A stretch of DNA of 64,000 nucleotides. Origin: Ianthella basta (taxonomy: Eukaryota; Porifera; Demospongiae; Verongiida; Ianthellidae). The stretch lies in NCBI GenBank assembly GCA_964019415.1, contig OZ025871.1, positions 4,618,129-4,682,128 of the forward strand, given 5' to 3'. Of the stretch, positions 24,113 to 35,508 are shown piece after piece (within the stretch, counting starts at the first letter, position 1; each line of letters starts with the position of its first letter). Below the pieces are notes generated by a model, which saw only the letters and a program-made list of their open reading frames with translations, was not told where the DNA came from and made no database searches. A program made the position numbers and the translations under genes.

Positions 24113-24209
24113 TTATACCACGGCGCTGAGGTGTATATGGATTTTAGACGCACGCGCCCTCGGGCATCGTGCGTCTAAAATCCATATACACCTCAGCGCC
24201 GTGGTATAA
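24113..24209. repeat. perfect 42-bp-arm hairpin
   Basis: The arms 24,113-24,154 and 24,168-24,209 are exact reverse complements (ttataccacggcgctgagg... and ...cctcagcgccgtggtataa). The 13-nt loop (cgccctcgggcat) can itself pair gccc with gggc. Confidence 0.95.
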
Positions 24210-24237
24210 CTAATACATATATATATATATATATATA

Positions 24238-24963
24238 CTACCACCACACAGTGCAAGTTACAATATCGCAGCCACCACCACCTGTGCCAGTAGAGTATCT
24301 GTGCTAGTTGGTCATAGAAAAAAAGCACCACCAGTGCAAGTTACAGTAGCCACCACCACATGTGTCAGTAGAGTATCTGCGCTAGTTGGTCATAGAAAAA
24401 GACCACCAGTGCAAGTTACAGTGGCACCAGCACCATTCGCACCACCACATGTGCCAGAAAGTAAATGCGCTCAATGGCTGAAGAAAAAGACCACCAGCGC
24501 AAGTTACAGCTGGTCAGAACCTGCACCGCCGCCATTGGAGTGCACGCTGCAGCAAGCAAATGTAAGCTTGCCTAAGGGCATGCCATTGAATTGAGGGTGC
24601 ATGGAAAGAAATTCAATGGCATGCCCTTAGGCAAGTTACATTTGCTTGCTGCAGCGTGCACTCCAATGGCGGCGGTGCAGGTTCTGACCAGCTGTAACTT
24701 GCGCTGGTGGTCTTTTTCTTCAGCCATTGAGCGCATTTACTTTCTGGCACATGTGGTGGTGCGAATGGTGCTGGTGCCACTGTAACTTGCACTGGTGGTC
24801 TTTTTCTATGACCAACTAGTGCAGATACTCTACTGACACATGTGGTGGTGGCTACTGTAACTTGCACTGGTGGTGCTTTTTTTCTATGACCAACTAGCAC
24901 AGATACTCTACTGGCATAGGTGGTGGTGGCTGCGATATTGTAACTTGCACTGTGTGGTGGTAG
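24238..24963. repeat. large foldback: 355-bp inverted arms, 17-nt loop
   Basis: The left arm 24,238-24,592 and right arm 24,610-24,963 are reverse complements apart from a few substitutions and one single-base indel. Each arm is built of diverged repeats of gtgcaagttacagt...ccaccacatgt...agtagagtatct...gctagttggtcatagaaaaa. The mirrored ORFs on the two strands are by-products of the symmetry and purine/pyrimidine bias. Confidence 0.95.
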
Positions 24964-25320
24964 TGGTGGTGTTTTTTCTAGAGCAATGGCGCATATACTG
25001 AATGCATGCATTGTACTGGCACCATGTGGTGGTGGTGGTGGTGGTCATTTTCATCTAGGAATGCATGTGGTGGCCGTAATATTGTAACTTGCACTGTGTG
25101 GTGGTGGTGGTAGTAGTATGTGGTAGCAGCGCCTGATGTGGTGGTCTGTTTTCTTGCAGCTCTAGCACATAATATTATACTGGTGTGCTTATTGCAACTT
25201 CCACTGTGGTGGTGGTGATGGTGGTTGTATTTATCTATGTGGTGGTGTAGTAGCTGGATATTGTGACTGGATAGCTGTGAGCAAGTGTACATGTTGGTGC
25301 TGCTCCGCTCCAGCATAGCG
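24964..25320. repeat. GGT-rich continuation of the foldback family
   Basis: Further diverged repeats of tggtggtggtgg, ttgtaacttgcactgtg and similar, without an inverted partner. Confidence 0.6.
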
Positions 25321-25998
25321 GCTAATGCCTACAAATTGGTGTCAAAATGTGATTGTTCAAAACATCGCCTCCATTTTGTGACTAATTAAGCAATACACAT
25401 GATACAAATGACATGAGGAAATTGGTCATCTAACTGCATCCCCTTAGTATCATGACTTAGCAGGGCTGGGTCGGTAAGATATGCAATGAACCTCATTTTT
25501 CTCGGCCATTTTGCGTCTAATTAAGAAATCCTGCTAATGACATGAACAGTTGGATTATCTGGCTAGGTCCATCAAGTGTCATGACTGAGCGGGCTGGGCT
25601 GGTTGAATACATCATACACCTCACATATGTCGGCCATTTTGAGACTAATTAAGAAATCCCGCTAATAACATAGGAAGGTGGACCACTTGGATGTGTCCAC
25701 CAAGTTTCACGTCTCAACGAGCTCAGTTGCATTCATATACAAGATACCACTATGCATCAATATAAATGTACCATACATTAAGTATTATGCTATGCACATT
25801 TATATTAAGATTTAGCGGGCTGCTTGTAGAAGAACGAAGGCCTAATTAAAAATTCTGCCTCATTCAAAAGTCTTAAAATCTCCCATACTTCAAAAGCACA
25901 CCTATCACATGTTCGTGAGGGGTGCCTAACCCCCCGGGAATTATATTATATTATTTACTTTAGATTAGTGGTGTATATTGTAACTTGCACTGTATATA
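25321..25998. repeat. three diverged ~120-bp tandem repeats
   Basis: Repeated theme of cggccattttg(c/a)gtctaattaagaaatc(c)tgctaat(g/a)acat followed by catcaagtgtcatgact(g)agcgggctgg, at about 25,370, 25,500 and 25,630. No coding sequence. Confidence 0.6.
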
Positions 25999-26336
25999 TT
26001 TCTGTCATTTTGCAAATGGCGGCGCTCACGTCGTTCTTTACAAAGCTTTAAATCCTCTCTAATGACGTTTCGCCATGTTTGAATCGAACGAAATGTGGTC
26101 ATAAACATGTGTTAATAGAGTGATACTAATAAAAAGCCTAAGGAACGTCTCTTCTGCGAGATACAGCTCCAATTATCACTGACGGACATTGTAAAATGGC
26201 CGCGCGCTAGACGCTTTCTGTTTGCTAGGCTCAAAACCATTCTCTTTAGATTTCGCCGTGTATCCAAAGAACGCAAAGTGTTTCTAGAGCATGTTTAGGT
26301 AATATTATTGTGGTAGGAAGCTTACGTAACTGTTTT
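25999..26336 (+). repeat. direct repeat b2 of the composite element
   Basis: Second copy of segment b, with the same YY1/TISU-like motif (CAAATGGCGGCGCTC). It is followed by about 390 bp of tail and the terminal hairpins. Confidence 0.8.
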
Positions 26337-27272
26337 TCTGCGAGGTACAGCCCTAAATATACAACAGAAGTCTTGTGACCCGTAGGCCAATAATGGAGGA
26401 TCAGCGAGTCATGACACATAATTATAGCCATGATTCACTCATAGGGTAGCCTTTTAGCCAGCACACTCCTCCTCCAGGCACAAAGTAACAATTGCTCATT
26501 TAGAATGTCATATAGATCAAAAAGCAGTAGGCAAACATTTACCAGTTTGGTAGGGATGCTTTCACTGGATATGACTGGCTGCTCTGGAGACTTGAAACTC
26601 TTGCAAACCCAACGGTCTAGTGTGTCTTGATGTATCTTTCAGGCCAACAACAATACTGTACTCCCAACTATCTGATTTACTGAACGTACATGGGAAAATT
26701 GCTAGCAAGTAGTTCGAGGTTCAGGGGCGCCCTGGCGCCCCACGAGTTTTTTTACTCGAAATACTTGTTTGACTCTTCTTTGCTGACTCTGAGCTTTAGC
26801 CTTTAAATGTGTTGCTCATTGTATCAGACAGCTGTCTGTGGTCGTGTGTATGCCTTTTGGTGTAACTAGCACAAGCTGAGAGAGGGCACATCTTTAGGTT
26901 TTCAGATGTACTCATGTTCTTTGCAGAACTGTCCAATTTTTCCTCTTTGTGTGACCGCTGGTGTGTTGCTTAAGCTACATCCTTCCAGACTTTTCTTTGT
27001 GACTTGTACTGTTCTAATTGCATTTGCACACCCTGCTACCTACACTCAGTCTACGTATTTCTCCTGCTTATACCCCATTTGTTCCCCTATATCAAGTCTT
27101 CACCAGTCCACATCCCTGCAATGGGTGACCTATTAGCATAGCTGCTTAGCCTTCACTCCTTCTTCTGTCTCATTGTAAGCCATCCCTCCTTTCACCACCT
27201 CCTGCTCTCACAGACTACATATTCTAGATAATTCATATGCTCATGTGTACTTCACCTCCTTGCTCACTGCAG

Positions 27273-27483
27273 AGCCTGAGCCGTGACCTTCTGGACAAGA
27301 TGGCTACATCACTAGCTCAGAACAAGACAATGACAAAGTTGGAATTGATAGGTTATGACTTATCACATAATGAAGAAGTCAAGCTATTCACCCACCACCT
27401 CCTGTTGGGCCTCAGCAACAACACTACATTGACAGATTTGACACTGTGTCTACCAGAGCAGTGCTGGGACTGGCCTTGTGATG
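27273..27483 (+). CDS. LRR exon A2
   Basis: 211 nt, phase 0 to 1 (acceptor cactgcag, donor gtgagt). It encodes SLSRDLLDKMATSLAQN and KTMTK, then the variable LELIGYDLSHNEE, the constant KLFTHHLLLGLSNNTTL, then LTLCLPEQ and CWDWPCDG. These are two LRR strands separated by helices. The framework is shared with A3 to A5; the differences sit right after the two LxL strands. The first codon follows the acceptor directly; an upstream ATG in the intron frame is not expected to be used. The Asp/Gly junction codon is completed by exon B3. Confidence 0.93.
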
Positions 27484-28019
27484 GTGAGTTGAATGACAGT
27501 GTTTGATGTGTCACACTGACCTTGTAAGCTGTGATCATTGTCTGTAAACTGTAATGTGTACAGCTTGTCATACATTGCCTTTAGTGGTCCAGGCTCTCTG
27601 CAACTAATGCTGGAATGATAATGACCACTGCAGATACTGACTTGATGGGTCTCAAAGCTGCTCTCCTTACAACCTGCACCGTGTGCTACCTGGGTCCTAG
27701 TGTTTCATATTGTTGTAGCTTTCTAGTTGTTAGTGACGGCATGATATTGTCCACTTGTAGTTAGATGTACTAATCACTCACACACCTGTCATTTCACTAG
27801 GATACTTACATACATGGGATTAATGCAAGTAGAGATTCACTCACTTGTTGTTGATGTAATAGTAATGGTAGTAGGTAATTGTACTTGACTGCCAACCATG
27901 GCACAACCCATGTAGTTCTAACTGTGTTGTGGAAGGCTTAATTGTCAATGGTGTGTAAACCTTATAATGGACCACACTCACACTTGTAGCAGCTCATTTA
28001 CAAACCATTCTCTCTGTAG

Positions 28020-28150
28020 GCAATGTAGTGCAGAGGAGTGTGAAAAGGGTCACCTTGTCATGTGTTCCACTTGATTTGGTGTGTGGTGTTGTGGATTACT
28101 TTGAACATGTGGAAGAACTGAAGTGTGTGAACATCAAGGACCCACAGCAG
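28020..28150 (+). CDS. LRR exon B3
   Basis: 131 nt, phase 1 to 0 (acceptor tctctgtag, donor gtatgt). It encodes NVVQRSVKRVTLSCVPLDLV, then CGVVDYFEHVEELKCVNIKD and PQQ. It has a VTLxx strand, an amphipathic helix and an LKCVNI strand. It differs from B4 at two residues (K/E and SC/SH) and from B5 mainly at SC/ED, next to the strand. It joins A3 in phase 0. Confidence 0.93.
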
Positions 28151-28261
28151 GTATGTTTGTATAATTATAATTTACATCCCTGTGGGCGTTGTGCATTATG
28201 TATGCAGAGTCTGCTAACTCATAAGAGGAATACAGACAACAAAACCTGCTGCCTTTGATTA

Positions 28262-29157
28262 GCAAACATTAATGTAAAATATATACCAGCATGGCCTTTG
28301 GCTGTACTTGCTCTGCCTCATGTCACTGGCTGGACAGTGCAAGCTATCTTGTGTCGTTTGACTGGTTCCAATTGGCCAACATTGGTGGTATGCATGGTGC
28401 CAACTGCACTTGGGTGACACTGGCTGAACAGCGTTGATGTTGTTTGCACTGGCCTAGGCTCAGCCACGCACATTCATGCATGCACATATACTCACAAGTG
28501 TGTGTGCAACAGCAATGTACAGTAGCTGTAGGTGGCAAGGGCCCTGAGTATCAAAATGTGACTGTTTGTGCACAAGTGGTTTAGCTGGCACGCGAGGAAC
28601 TCGCAAGTATGCCCTTTGACCCACACACACCAGGGCTGTGATTTGTGAGAAGGTTGAGGGGGCCTGTCCCACTTCTAAGAAACCTGGAGGGGGACACTGA
28701 CTTGGACACTTGGACTTGGACACTGACACTGCTACTCTACACTTCACTGAGTAAGGGTGTTATATAATTACTTTGGTTAAAATTGCATTGCTAGGTATCT
28801 TATCCTCCCTCTGAAACTCTTTCCTTCCGTTTGCCCTCTCATCACTCCATGGCATTTTTCACGCACTCACCTACTACCATCTCTTGCCTGTTTTCATTGC
28901 TCACACAGTCCAAGCTAGTCACTTTCAAGCACTAACAGCTTTCAACTCTGTAGGCCTTCAATTATGAATAACTACTTTCTAGTTGAAATGATTCCTCACC
29001 ACACCCGCTGCTGTCAGTGCATGGTTGATTCCCATCTCAGTATGGCCCAACTACTCTACCCATTCCAATTGGGATTCTGGCCCCACCACTCCACTGACAT
29101 TTCACTGCTTCACAATGCCGGCAACTGGTACCTAACCTTTGACTGAGGTTTACTTGT
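28262..29157. repeat. shortened block M plus 5'-truncated block P
   Basis: Block M like that at 19.1 kb, then a P block lacking its CRE/YY1 head (from about 28,780), leading into Q. The same arrangement occurs at 42,233-43,135. In unit 2 this whole stretch is missing. Confidence 0.7.
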
Positions 29158-29638
29158 TGGTGTCGGATTTCGGACTCTTGCCATCTCTTCTGGTCGTTCT
29201 CGCGCTGCGCAATCAAGCGCCGAGTATTTTGCAAAGTAACGCACCATTTTGGTGTGTGACCAGAAAGCTATCACGTAGCGACAAGAACGAATGCAGTCGG
29301 CTGTTGAACATATAGTCCAGCAGCTAGAGTGGCTCCTAGGTTCTTTTCTGGGTCACAGAAGTGCCAGCAAGTAAAATACAAGCGTTCGCTTACCGTTCTC
29401 GTCTTCTTCGGCAGCACACGCTTGCGAAGAATCTAGAGCTGAGCCACGAACACCCCATAGCCTTCCTAAGGAACAGCACCATGGAATGCAACACCCAATG
29501 TCAACATTTTGCGCGAGGAAAGCCAGGAAAGCCACGGAAAAACAAAAGTACGGGGCTTGTACGTAGCCGCCATTTTTAAGTTGGGCTCACAGTACACGAG
29601 CACGAAGTTTGAAATTGGGTCCTAATGGGTTAAATGGC
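29158..29638 (-). repeat. cassette Q, copy 2
   Basis: Same as Q1, with the minus-strand motif AAAAATGGCGGCTACG near the right end and the donor-like gtaagcgaac. Compared with Q1 it has an extra ccaggaaag unit just inside the ATG frame. Confidence 0.6.
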
Positions 29639-30054
29639 TAAGCACAATGCATGTCAATCCACAAGCTGTGAATTGGATCATATCTTGCATTCCTGCACCA
29701 AAGCTGTCTCTGTGTCATTGCCAACATTGGTGGTATGGATAGTAACAACTGCAGATAGGTGACACTGGCTGGCTGCAGGTGTTGTCTGCACTGGCCTAGG
29801 CCCAACCATGCACATTCGTGCATGCACATATACTCAAAAGTGTGTGTGCAACAGCAATATACAGTAGCTGTAGGTGGCAAGGGCCCTGAGTATCAAAATG
29901 TGACTGTCTGATACATTTAGCTGGCACGGGAGGAACTCACTACACACAGTGTGGTCCTCGTTAGCGCTTGACCATAAACAAACAGTGGGAAGTGAGGTGA
30001 GCCCCACTGGCCACAGTAAGCAAGTAGAGTATGATAATTGGTGTGAATATTGAA
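29639..30054. repeat. block M between Q2 and S4
   Basis: Near-identical copy of 19,056-19,440. Confidence 0.7.
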
Positions 30055-31717
30055 GGATTTCAGGTAATCAACACATCTAGCATGCTTGGAAGATGAAGAA
30101 GAATTAATGTCACAATTTGCTAGTTATCTGTGTATTTGGTATGTCTGGTATCCCACTCTAACATGTTCAGTAGACATGGCACATGGAGGCAACAAACAGA
30201 GCATTACTTGTGCTCGACCACTTTGCTGGCTTCTGATCGAGTGGATCCATGTGGTCCATCCCACCTTTTGCTAAACATTCACAGTACACACTTGACCACT
30301 TGTGCATAGACTACCTTGCTGTGTTCAGTCCAGCACTCTATTTAGAATGTGAACAGCATACTTCACTCAAACCAACACACAGTGGACATACTGAAGCCAT
30401 GTGTGCACTTGTGGCCTACAGACTGATTTACCCATGGTGGTGGCTGGTGTGTAATTATATAATGGGCCTGCACTAATCTTCACAGCATGCAATATTTGCA
30501 GTGTCTAGTACAACTCTCAAGACTCTCATTTGGAATGTGCTCCCTGGGAACAGCATGGATCTCTACTGCCTCCTTTATTGCAGAAGATGGCTTCCATTTT
30601 GAGTGCACATTACTTTTGGTTCATTGAAAGTTATTAGAAGCAACAATGTATTGGTCTAATGGTAGTAAAGTCAAATGTTAGCAAAGGCATTGGAACACTT
30701 TTATAATAGTTTGGTAACTTAAAGTCTAAAAGTGTTGTGCTCGCTTACACATAGATATGTAGCTTTATGGGATTACTTAAGTCTGCTGCTAATCGGAATG
30801 GTAAAGAACAGTATCTGTGAGGTGTATAATTAACAGTTGAAAAGTTTGTAATACAGTAGTTCAAAGGTGGCCAAATTGGCTAGAACTGTGCCAACTTTAG
30901 GCTGTGAGCTGACTGCTTCCTCTAAACCTGCTTAGCCTGCTGCTGCATCTTCGTTCTGCACTTAAATCATCCACTAGCACTTGGCTTGTGACGATGTAAG
31001 GCTGTAGTATGTAACAGTGGACACAACAGAGAAGCAGTGCATGTAATGGCTTCCTACTGTCACCAGTTTGGTACACCAGCCAAGTTCATCACTATGATCT
31101 GGCCTAGGTCTTTTGTAATCGAAAGAACAGGAGTAACAGCAGCACTTTGGAAGATCTGTACCGACTAGGGCTCCTCCGATCAGTGCAGTCCTTGGGCACC
31201 AGGACTGTGAGGTGTGAGAAGACTGAGGGAACCTATCCCCCTTCTAAGAAACTGAAGGGGGGAGGGGGGCACTGACTTGGACACTAACACTGCTTCCCTA
31301 GCACTTCACTGAGTAAGGTGTATTAAAATTACTGTGGTTAAAAGCAATTATGCAATTCTGTTATGTCCTTTCTCTCCACCTTCTAATGAGGGCATTTTCA
31401 AACCCGTAGTTGCCTCCTCTATGTATAGTGCTGCTGAAGGCAAAAGCTATTTTTTCTGCATTTGGAAGTTGTTGTTGAAGCTGAGACTTCAGTAGTGACT
31501 CTAAAATCAGAGGTACCAGGACATGATAGCTCCAGAGGCTATCACTCAGTCACCTTGTCCACATCCTCCAATCTAGTCATGTCTAGCTCATGCATCTTGT
31601 AACTATCTCTTCAATGTGTGCAGCATGCTATGGTGTTTTGTGTCTGCTTAATAAGTGAATGTAGTGTGTTTTTGATATGCCATCTTATGGCCCTGTGTGA
31701 TGCTGTACGTTAGCCGC
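30055..31717 (+). repeat. intronic block S, copy 4
   Basis: Starts at ggatttcaggtaatcaacac. The frame 30,249-30,476 is open (SIPPFAKHSQYTLDHLC... ending YIMGLH). Followed by P4. Confidence 0.8.
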
Positions 31718-32384
31718 TATTTGTGACGTCATTAAAATGGCGGGTGGTCACACGCGCGGTCGCAAGGAACAAGAGAAGTGGTACTTCACACACAGCTCGC
31801 ACGTTGTCTGTGATTGAAACTTACAACAAGCCACCCAGTGTAGAGGTATCAACAGCGCTTCGGTTTCTTATCTGTCAGCACTACTTCTCACGGTGACTTA
31901 CGAAATTCGCAGCGAAAAAAGTTGGATCACCCTCGATCTGTTGCAGCGTGTCGTTTCCTCCTGCTGCCAGCAACCATCCTACACCATATTTCCAGTACTG
32001 CCCTATAATTATGAAGGACAACTGAAGAGCAACACAACAGCTAACCTCACTGCATGCATCATCAGGATTCAGAGAACCAGAGATACAGGGCATTACAAGC
32101 AGTGTGTGGTAAGTATTAATTACCACTCCATTGCTAGGTATCTTGTCCTCCCTCTGGACCTCCTACCTTCTGTTTGCCCTCTCACCACTCCATGGCGTAT
32201 CTCACACACTTCACAATTGTTCTTTCTCTCAAGCCTCTTCCTCATCACTCCTACTGCCCGTGCCTACTTCCATCTCTTGCCTGTTTTCATTCCTCACACA
32301 GTCCAAGCCAGTCACTTTCAAGCACTAACAGCTTCCAACTCTGTAGGCCTTCAATAATGAATAAGTGCTTTCTAGTTTTGAAAT
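31718..32384 (+). repeat. block P, copy 4 (cut by the gap)
   Basis: CRE at 31,724-31,731 followed by AAAATGGCGGGTGG. Reads identically, base for base as far as I can follow, to 32,585-33,251 and stops at the run of N. Confidence 0.85.
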
Positions 32385-32584
32385 NNNNNNNNNNNNNNNN
32401 NNNNNNNNNNNNNNNNNNNNNNNNNNNNNNNNNNNNNNNNNNNNNNNNNNNNNNNNNNNNNNNNNNNNNNNNNNNNNNNNNNNNNNNNNNNNNNNNNNNN
32501 NNNNNNNNNNNNNNNNNNNNNNNNNNNNNNNNNNNNNNNNNNNNNNNNNNNNNNNNNNNNNNNNNNNNNNNNNNNNNNNNNNNN
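32385..32584. other. assembly gap, 200 N
   Basis: Exactly 200 undefined bases, a usual placeholder length. Any translated frame through it is meaningless. Confidence 1.
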
Positions 32585-33785
32585 TATTTGTGACGTCATT
32601 AAAATGGCGGGTGGTCACACGCGCGGTCGCAAGGAACAAGAGAAGTGGTACTTCACACACAGCTCGCACGTTGTCTGTGATTGAAACTTACAACAAGCCA
32701 CCCAGTGTAGAGGTATCAACAGCGCTTCGGTTTCTTATCTGTCAGCACTACTTCTCACGGTGACTTACGAAATTCGCAGCGAAAAAAGTTGGATCACCCT
32801 CGATCTGTTGCAGCGTGTCGTTTCCTCCTGCTGCCAGCAACCATCCTACACCATATTTCCAGTACTGCCCTATAATTATGAAGGACAACTGAAGAGCAAC
32901 ACAACAGCTAACCTCACTGCATGCATCATCAGGATTCAGAGAACCAGAGATACAGGGCATTACAAGCAGTGTGTGGTAAGTATTAATTACCACTCCATTG
33001 CTAGGTATCTTGTCCTCCCTCTGGACCTCCTACCTTCTGTTTGCCCTCTCACCACTCCATGGCGTATCTCACACACTTCACAATTGTTCTTTCTCTCAAG
33101 CCTCTTCCTCATCACTCCTACTGCCCGTGCCTACTTCCATCTCTTGCCTGTTTTCATTCCTCACACAGTCCAAGCCAGTCACTTTCAAGCACTAACAGCT
33201 TCCAACTCTGTAGGCCTTCAATAATGAATAAGTGCTTTCTAGTTTTGAAATGATTCCTCACCACACCCACTGCTGCCAGTGCCTGGTTGATTCCCATCTC
33301 AGTATGGCCCAACTACTCTACCCATTCCAATTGGGATTCTGTCCCCTCCGCTCCACTAACATTTAACTGCTTCACAATGCCAGCAACTGGTACCTAACCC
33401 TTGACTGAGGTTTACTTGTTGGTGTACTATATTATTGAGATGTAGCTAACACTTCTGACACTGCTGACCACTGTCTAAAGGGCTAAGCACCATGCATGTC
33501 AATCCACAAGCTGTGAATTGGATCCAATCTTGCATTCCTGCGCCAAAGCTGTCTCTGTGGGTGATACTGTATCTGCCCATTAGAATTGTATTGTGAGGTG
33601 TTCTGCAGGGATCTCCATCTATCATGTCAGTAATGTGTTAACAGTAAGTGTTCTTTGGGACACTAGCTGGGGCACTCCTACCAACCTTGGCAGCTGATGA
33701 CTGTTGACTTGATGCAATGCTAATAGTGTCAATATTTCACTGTATACAGTTGTGGTGTATGCAATGCTCATCTTGAGTCATGCCT
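32585..33785 (+). repeat. block P, copy 5
   Basis: CRE at 32,591-32,598 and AAAATGGCGGGTGG. Complete through the RT fossil (HHSTDISLL-like degraded text, then YYLDVANTSDTADH-like and GVLQGSPSI-like) and on to gtggtgtatgcaatgctc. Its first 667 bp duplicate P4. Confidence 0.8.
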
Positions 33786-33982
33786 TGCCTTCAGGTACAT
33801 AGACTGGTTTTGAATGTACAATATCAGAAATCATTCTTCCCTGTCATTGTTGAAATGTAGTTTGATATTTCTGCCAAAGTTCTTGTTCAGATTTGCTATC
33901 ACTGATTTAATTAAAACTGCATCTTAAGCTTATTCATTCAAACAGCTCTTATAAATGGCTAGATCTCTGTGCGCGTGTGTGG

Positions 33983-33989
<7 letters not shown>

Positions 33990-34044
<55 letters not shown>
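33990..34044. repeat. (GT)n microsatellite
   Basis: About 27 GT units, positional equivalent of the array at 22,639. Confidence 0.95.
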
Positions 34045-34045
<1 letters not shown>

Positions 34046-35297
34046 ATGTTGGCCTGTATCACTCCCTCAGCATGGAAGGAAGGTGTGTGTCATGCTGTGC
34101 ATTCCTTCATTGTTGCTTTGCTATAGTGACCTTCTTTCTGTTGTGACTATACCTGCTAATGTTAAACTATTGCACAACTGATGTGCATTGCCCATTGTTT
34201 GACTCTTCATTGCCGATCCCGACCTTTGCCTTTAAGTGTGTTGCTCATTGTATCAGACAGCTGTCAGTGGTGGTGTGTATGCAGAGCAGAGAGTGGGCAC
34301 ATCTTTAAATCTGCTGATCTGCTCATGTTCTGTGCAGAATTTTCCTCGATCCTTGTGTCATAGTGTGTTGCTCAAGCTACATCCTTCTTGTCTTGTACTC
34401 TTCTAATTGCATTTGGACACCACTACGTATGTATACACTCAGTCTACATATCTCTCCTCCTTATACCCCGTTTGTTCCCCTATCTCAAGTCTTCACCAGT
34501 TGACTTCCCTGCAATGCATGGGGTGACCTATTAGCATAGCTGCTTAGCCTTCACTCCTTCCTCTGTCTCATTGTAAGCCGTCCCTCCTTTCACCACCTCC
34601 TGCTCTCACAGACTACACCTCCATGTGACTGGGGTGATAAGGCTAGTGTCTCTGCAGCCAATGGTGCCACTGGTCCTGTTGCAACCTGCTGGCTTACCAT
34701 GGGGTTCACATAGTCACGTCACGTCACGGGGTCTAAGTAGCTACTTCTTGACTGTGGTATTACAAGAACAAATACAAGTCTTCTACCTGCTACTGTTAAA
34801 CTATTGTGCAACTGATGTACATTGCCCATTGTTTGACTCTCTTCTTTGCCGACCCTGAGCTTTAGCCTTTTAATGTGTTGCTCACTGTATCAGACAGCTG
34901 TCAGTGGTTGTGTGTATGCCTTTTAACTAGAACAAGCTGAGAAAGGACACTGCTTTAGGGCTTCTGATGTACTCATGTTCTGTACAGAACTGTCCATATT
35001 TTCCTCTTTGTGTGACTGCTGGTGTGTTGCTGCAGATTTGTACTGTTCTAATTGCATTTGCACACCCTGCTACCTACACTCAGTCTACGTATTTCTCCTG
35101 CTTATACCCCGTTTGTTCCCCTATCTCAAGTCCACATCCCTGCAATGGTGTGACCTATTAGCATAGCTGCTTAGCCTTCACTCCTTTCTCTGTCTCATTG
35201 TAAGCCATCCCTCCTTTCACCACCTCCTGCTCTCACAGACTACATATTCTAGATAATTCATATGCTCATGTGTACTTCACCTCCTTGCTTACTGCAG
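34045..35297. other. intron upstream of exon A3, internally duplicated
   Basis: The phrase cattgcccattgtttgactcttc occurs twice (34,186 and 34,822). A roughly 600-bp stretch (ctgctaatgttaaactattg ... ctcacagactac) is repeated imperfectly, so this unit carries an extra partial tandem copy of the pre-A intron. No coding signal. Confidence 0.55.
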
Positions 35298-35508
35298 AGC
35301 CTGAGCCGTGACCTTCTGGACAGGATGGCTACATCACTAGCTCAGATCAAGACAATGACAAAGATGGAACTGAAGTGGTATGGCTTATCACCCAATGAAA
35401 ATGTCAAGCTATTCACCCACCACCTCCTGTTGGGCTTCAGCAACAACACTACATTGACAGATTTGTCACTGGATCTACCACCACAGTGCTGGGACTGGCC
35501 TTGTAATG
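35298..35508 (+). CDS. LRR exon A3
   Basis: 211 nt, phase 0 to 1. Constant start SLSRDLLDRMATSLAQIKTM, variable MELKWYGLSPNEN, constant helix KLFTHHLLLGFSNNTTL, second strand LSLDLPPQ, ending CWDWPCNG. Relative to A2 it differs at about six residues in the 13-residue patch after the first strand, but only at a few framework positions. Confidence 0.93.

Larger units (their letters stand above)
22915..26764. mobile_element. 3.85-kb tandem composite element, absent from paralogous units
   Basis: In the paralogous units gcccattgtttgactcttc is continuous; here it is split into gcccatt and ttgtttgactc by this DNA. The pattern is a1-b1-a2-X-b2-tail. Segment a begins with the hairpin GGGGCGCC-N3-GGCGCCCC (22,918 and 23,338). 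Segment b is a 330-bp repeat (23,008-23,333 and 25,999-26,336). The tail has the hairpin GGGGCGCC-CT-GGCGCCCC (26,724) and then cgagttttttTACTCG. It looks like a short deletion derivative (a1-b1) followed by a longer relative (a2-X-b2). A Helentron-like element (insertion between T and T, terminal hairpins, simple-repeat cores, tandem copies) is the best guess. No transposase is visible. Confidence 0.55.
27273..35297 (+). repeat. tandem unit 1 of the LRR array (A2-B3 plus intron)
   Basis: Segmental unit: exon A2, 536-bp intron, exon B3, block M, partial P, Q, S4, P4/P5 and a GT array, up to the next A exon. The 8.0-kb length is inflated by the N gap and duplicated P copy. Order and sequence recur in units 2 and 3. 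Confidence 0.85.

Noticed and set aside
24301-25011. Proline/valine-rich ORFs on both strands (97 and 132 codons)
   Set aside because: They are mirror images created by the inverted repeat and its internal subrepeats; no start context, splice or homology support.
25321-25998. CRISPR-like spaced repeats
   Set aside because: The repeats are about 120 bp, diverged and only three; the DNA is clearly eukaryotic.
31740-31820. Frame starting MAGGHTRGRKEQEKWYFT in block P resembling the KWYFT start of cyclin T
   Set aside because: Only a five-residue match after a YY1/TISU ATG. The frame stops after about 26 codons and what follows shows no cyclin box in any frame.
32174-32763. ORFs running through the N gap
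   Set aside because: Most of their length is undefined sequence.
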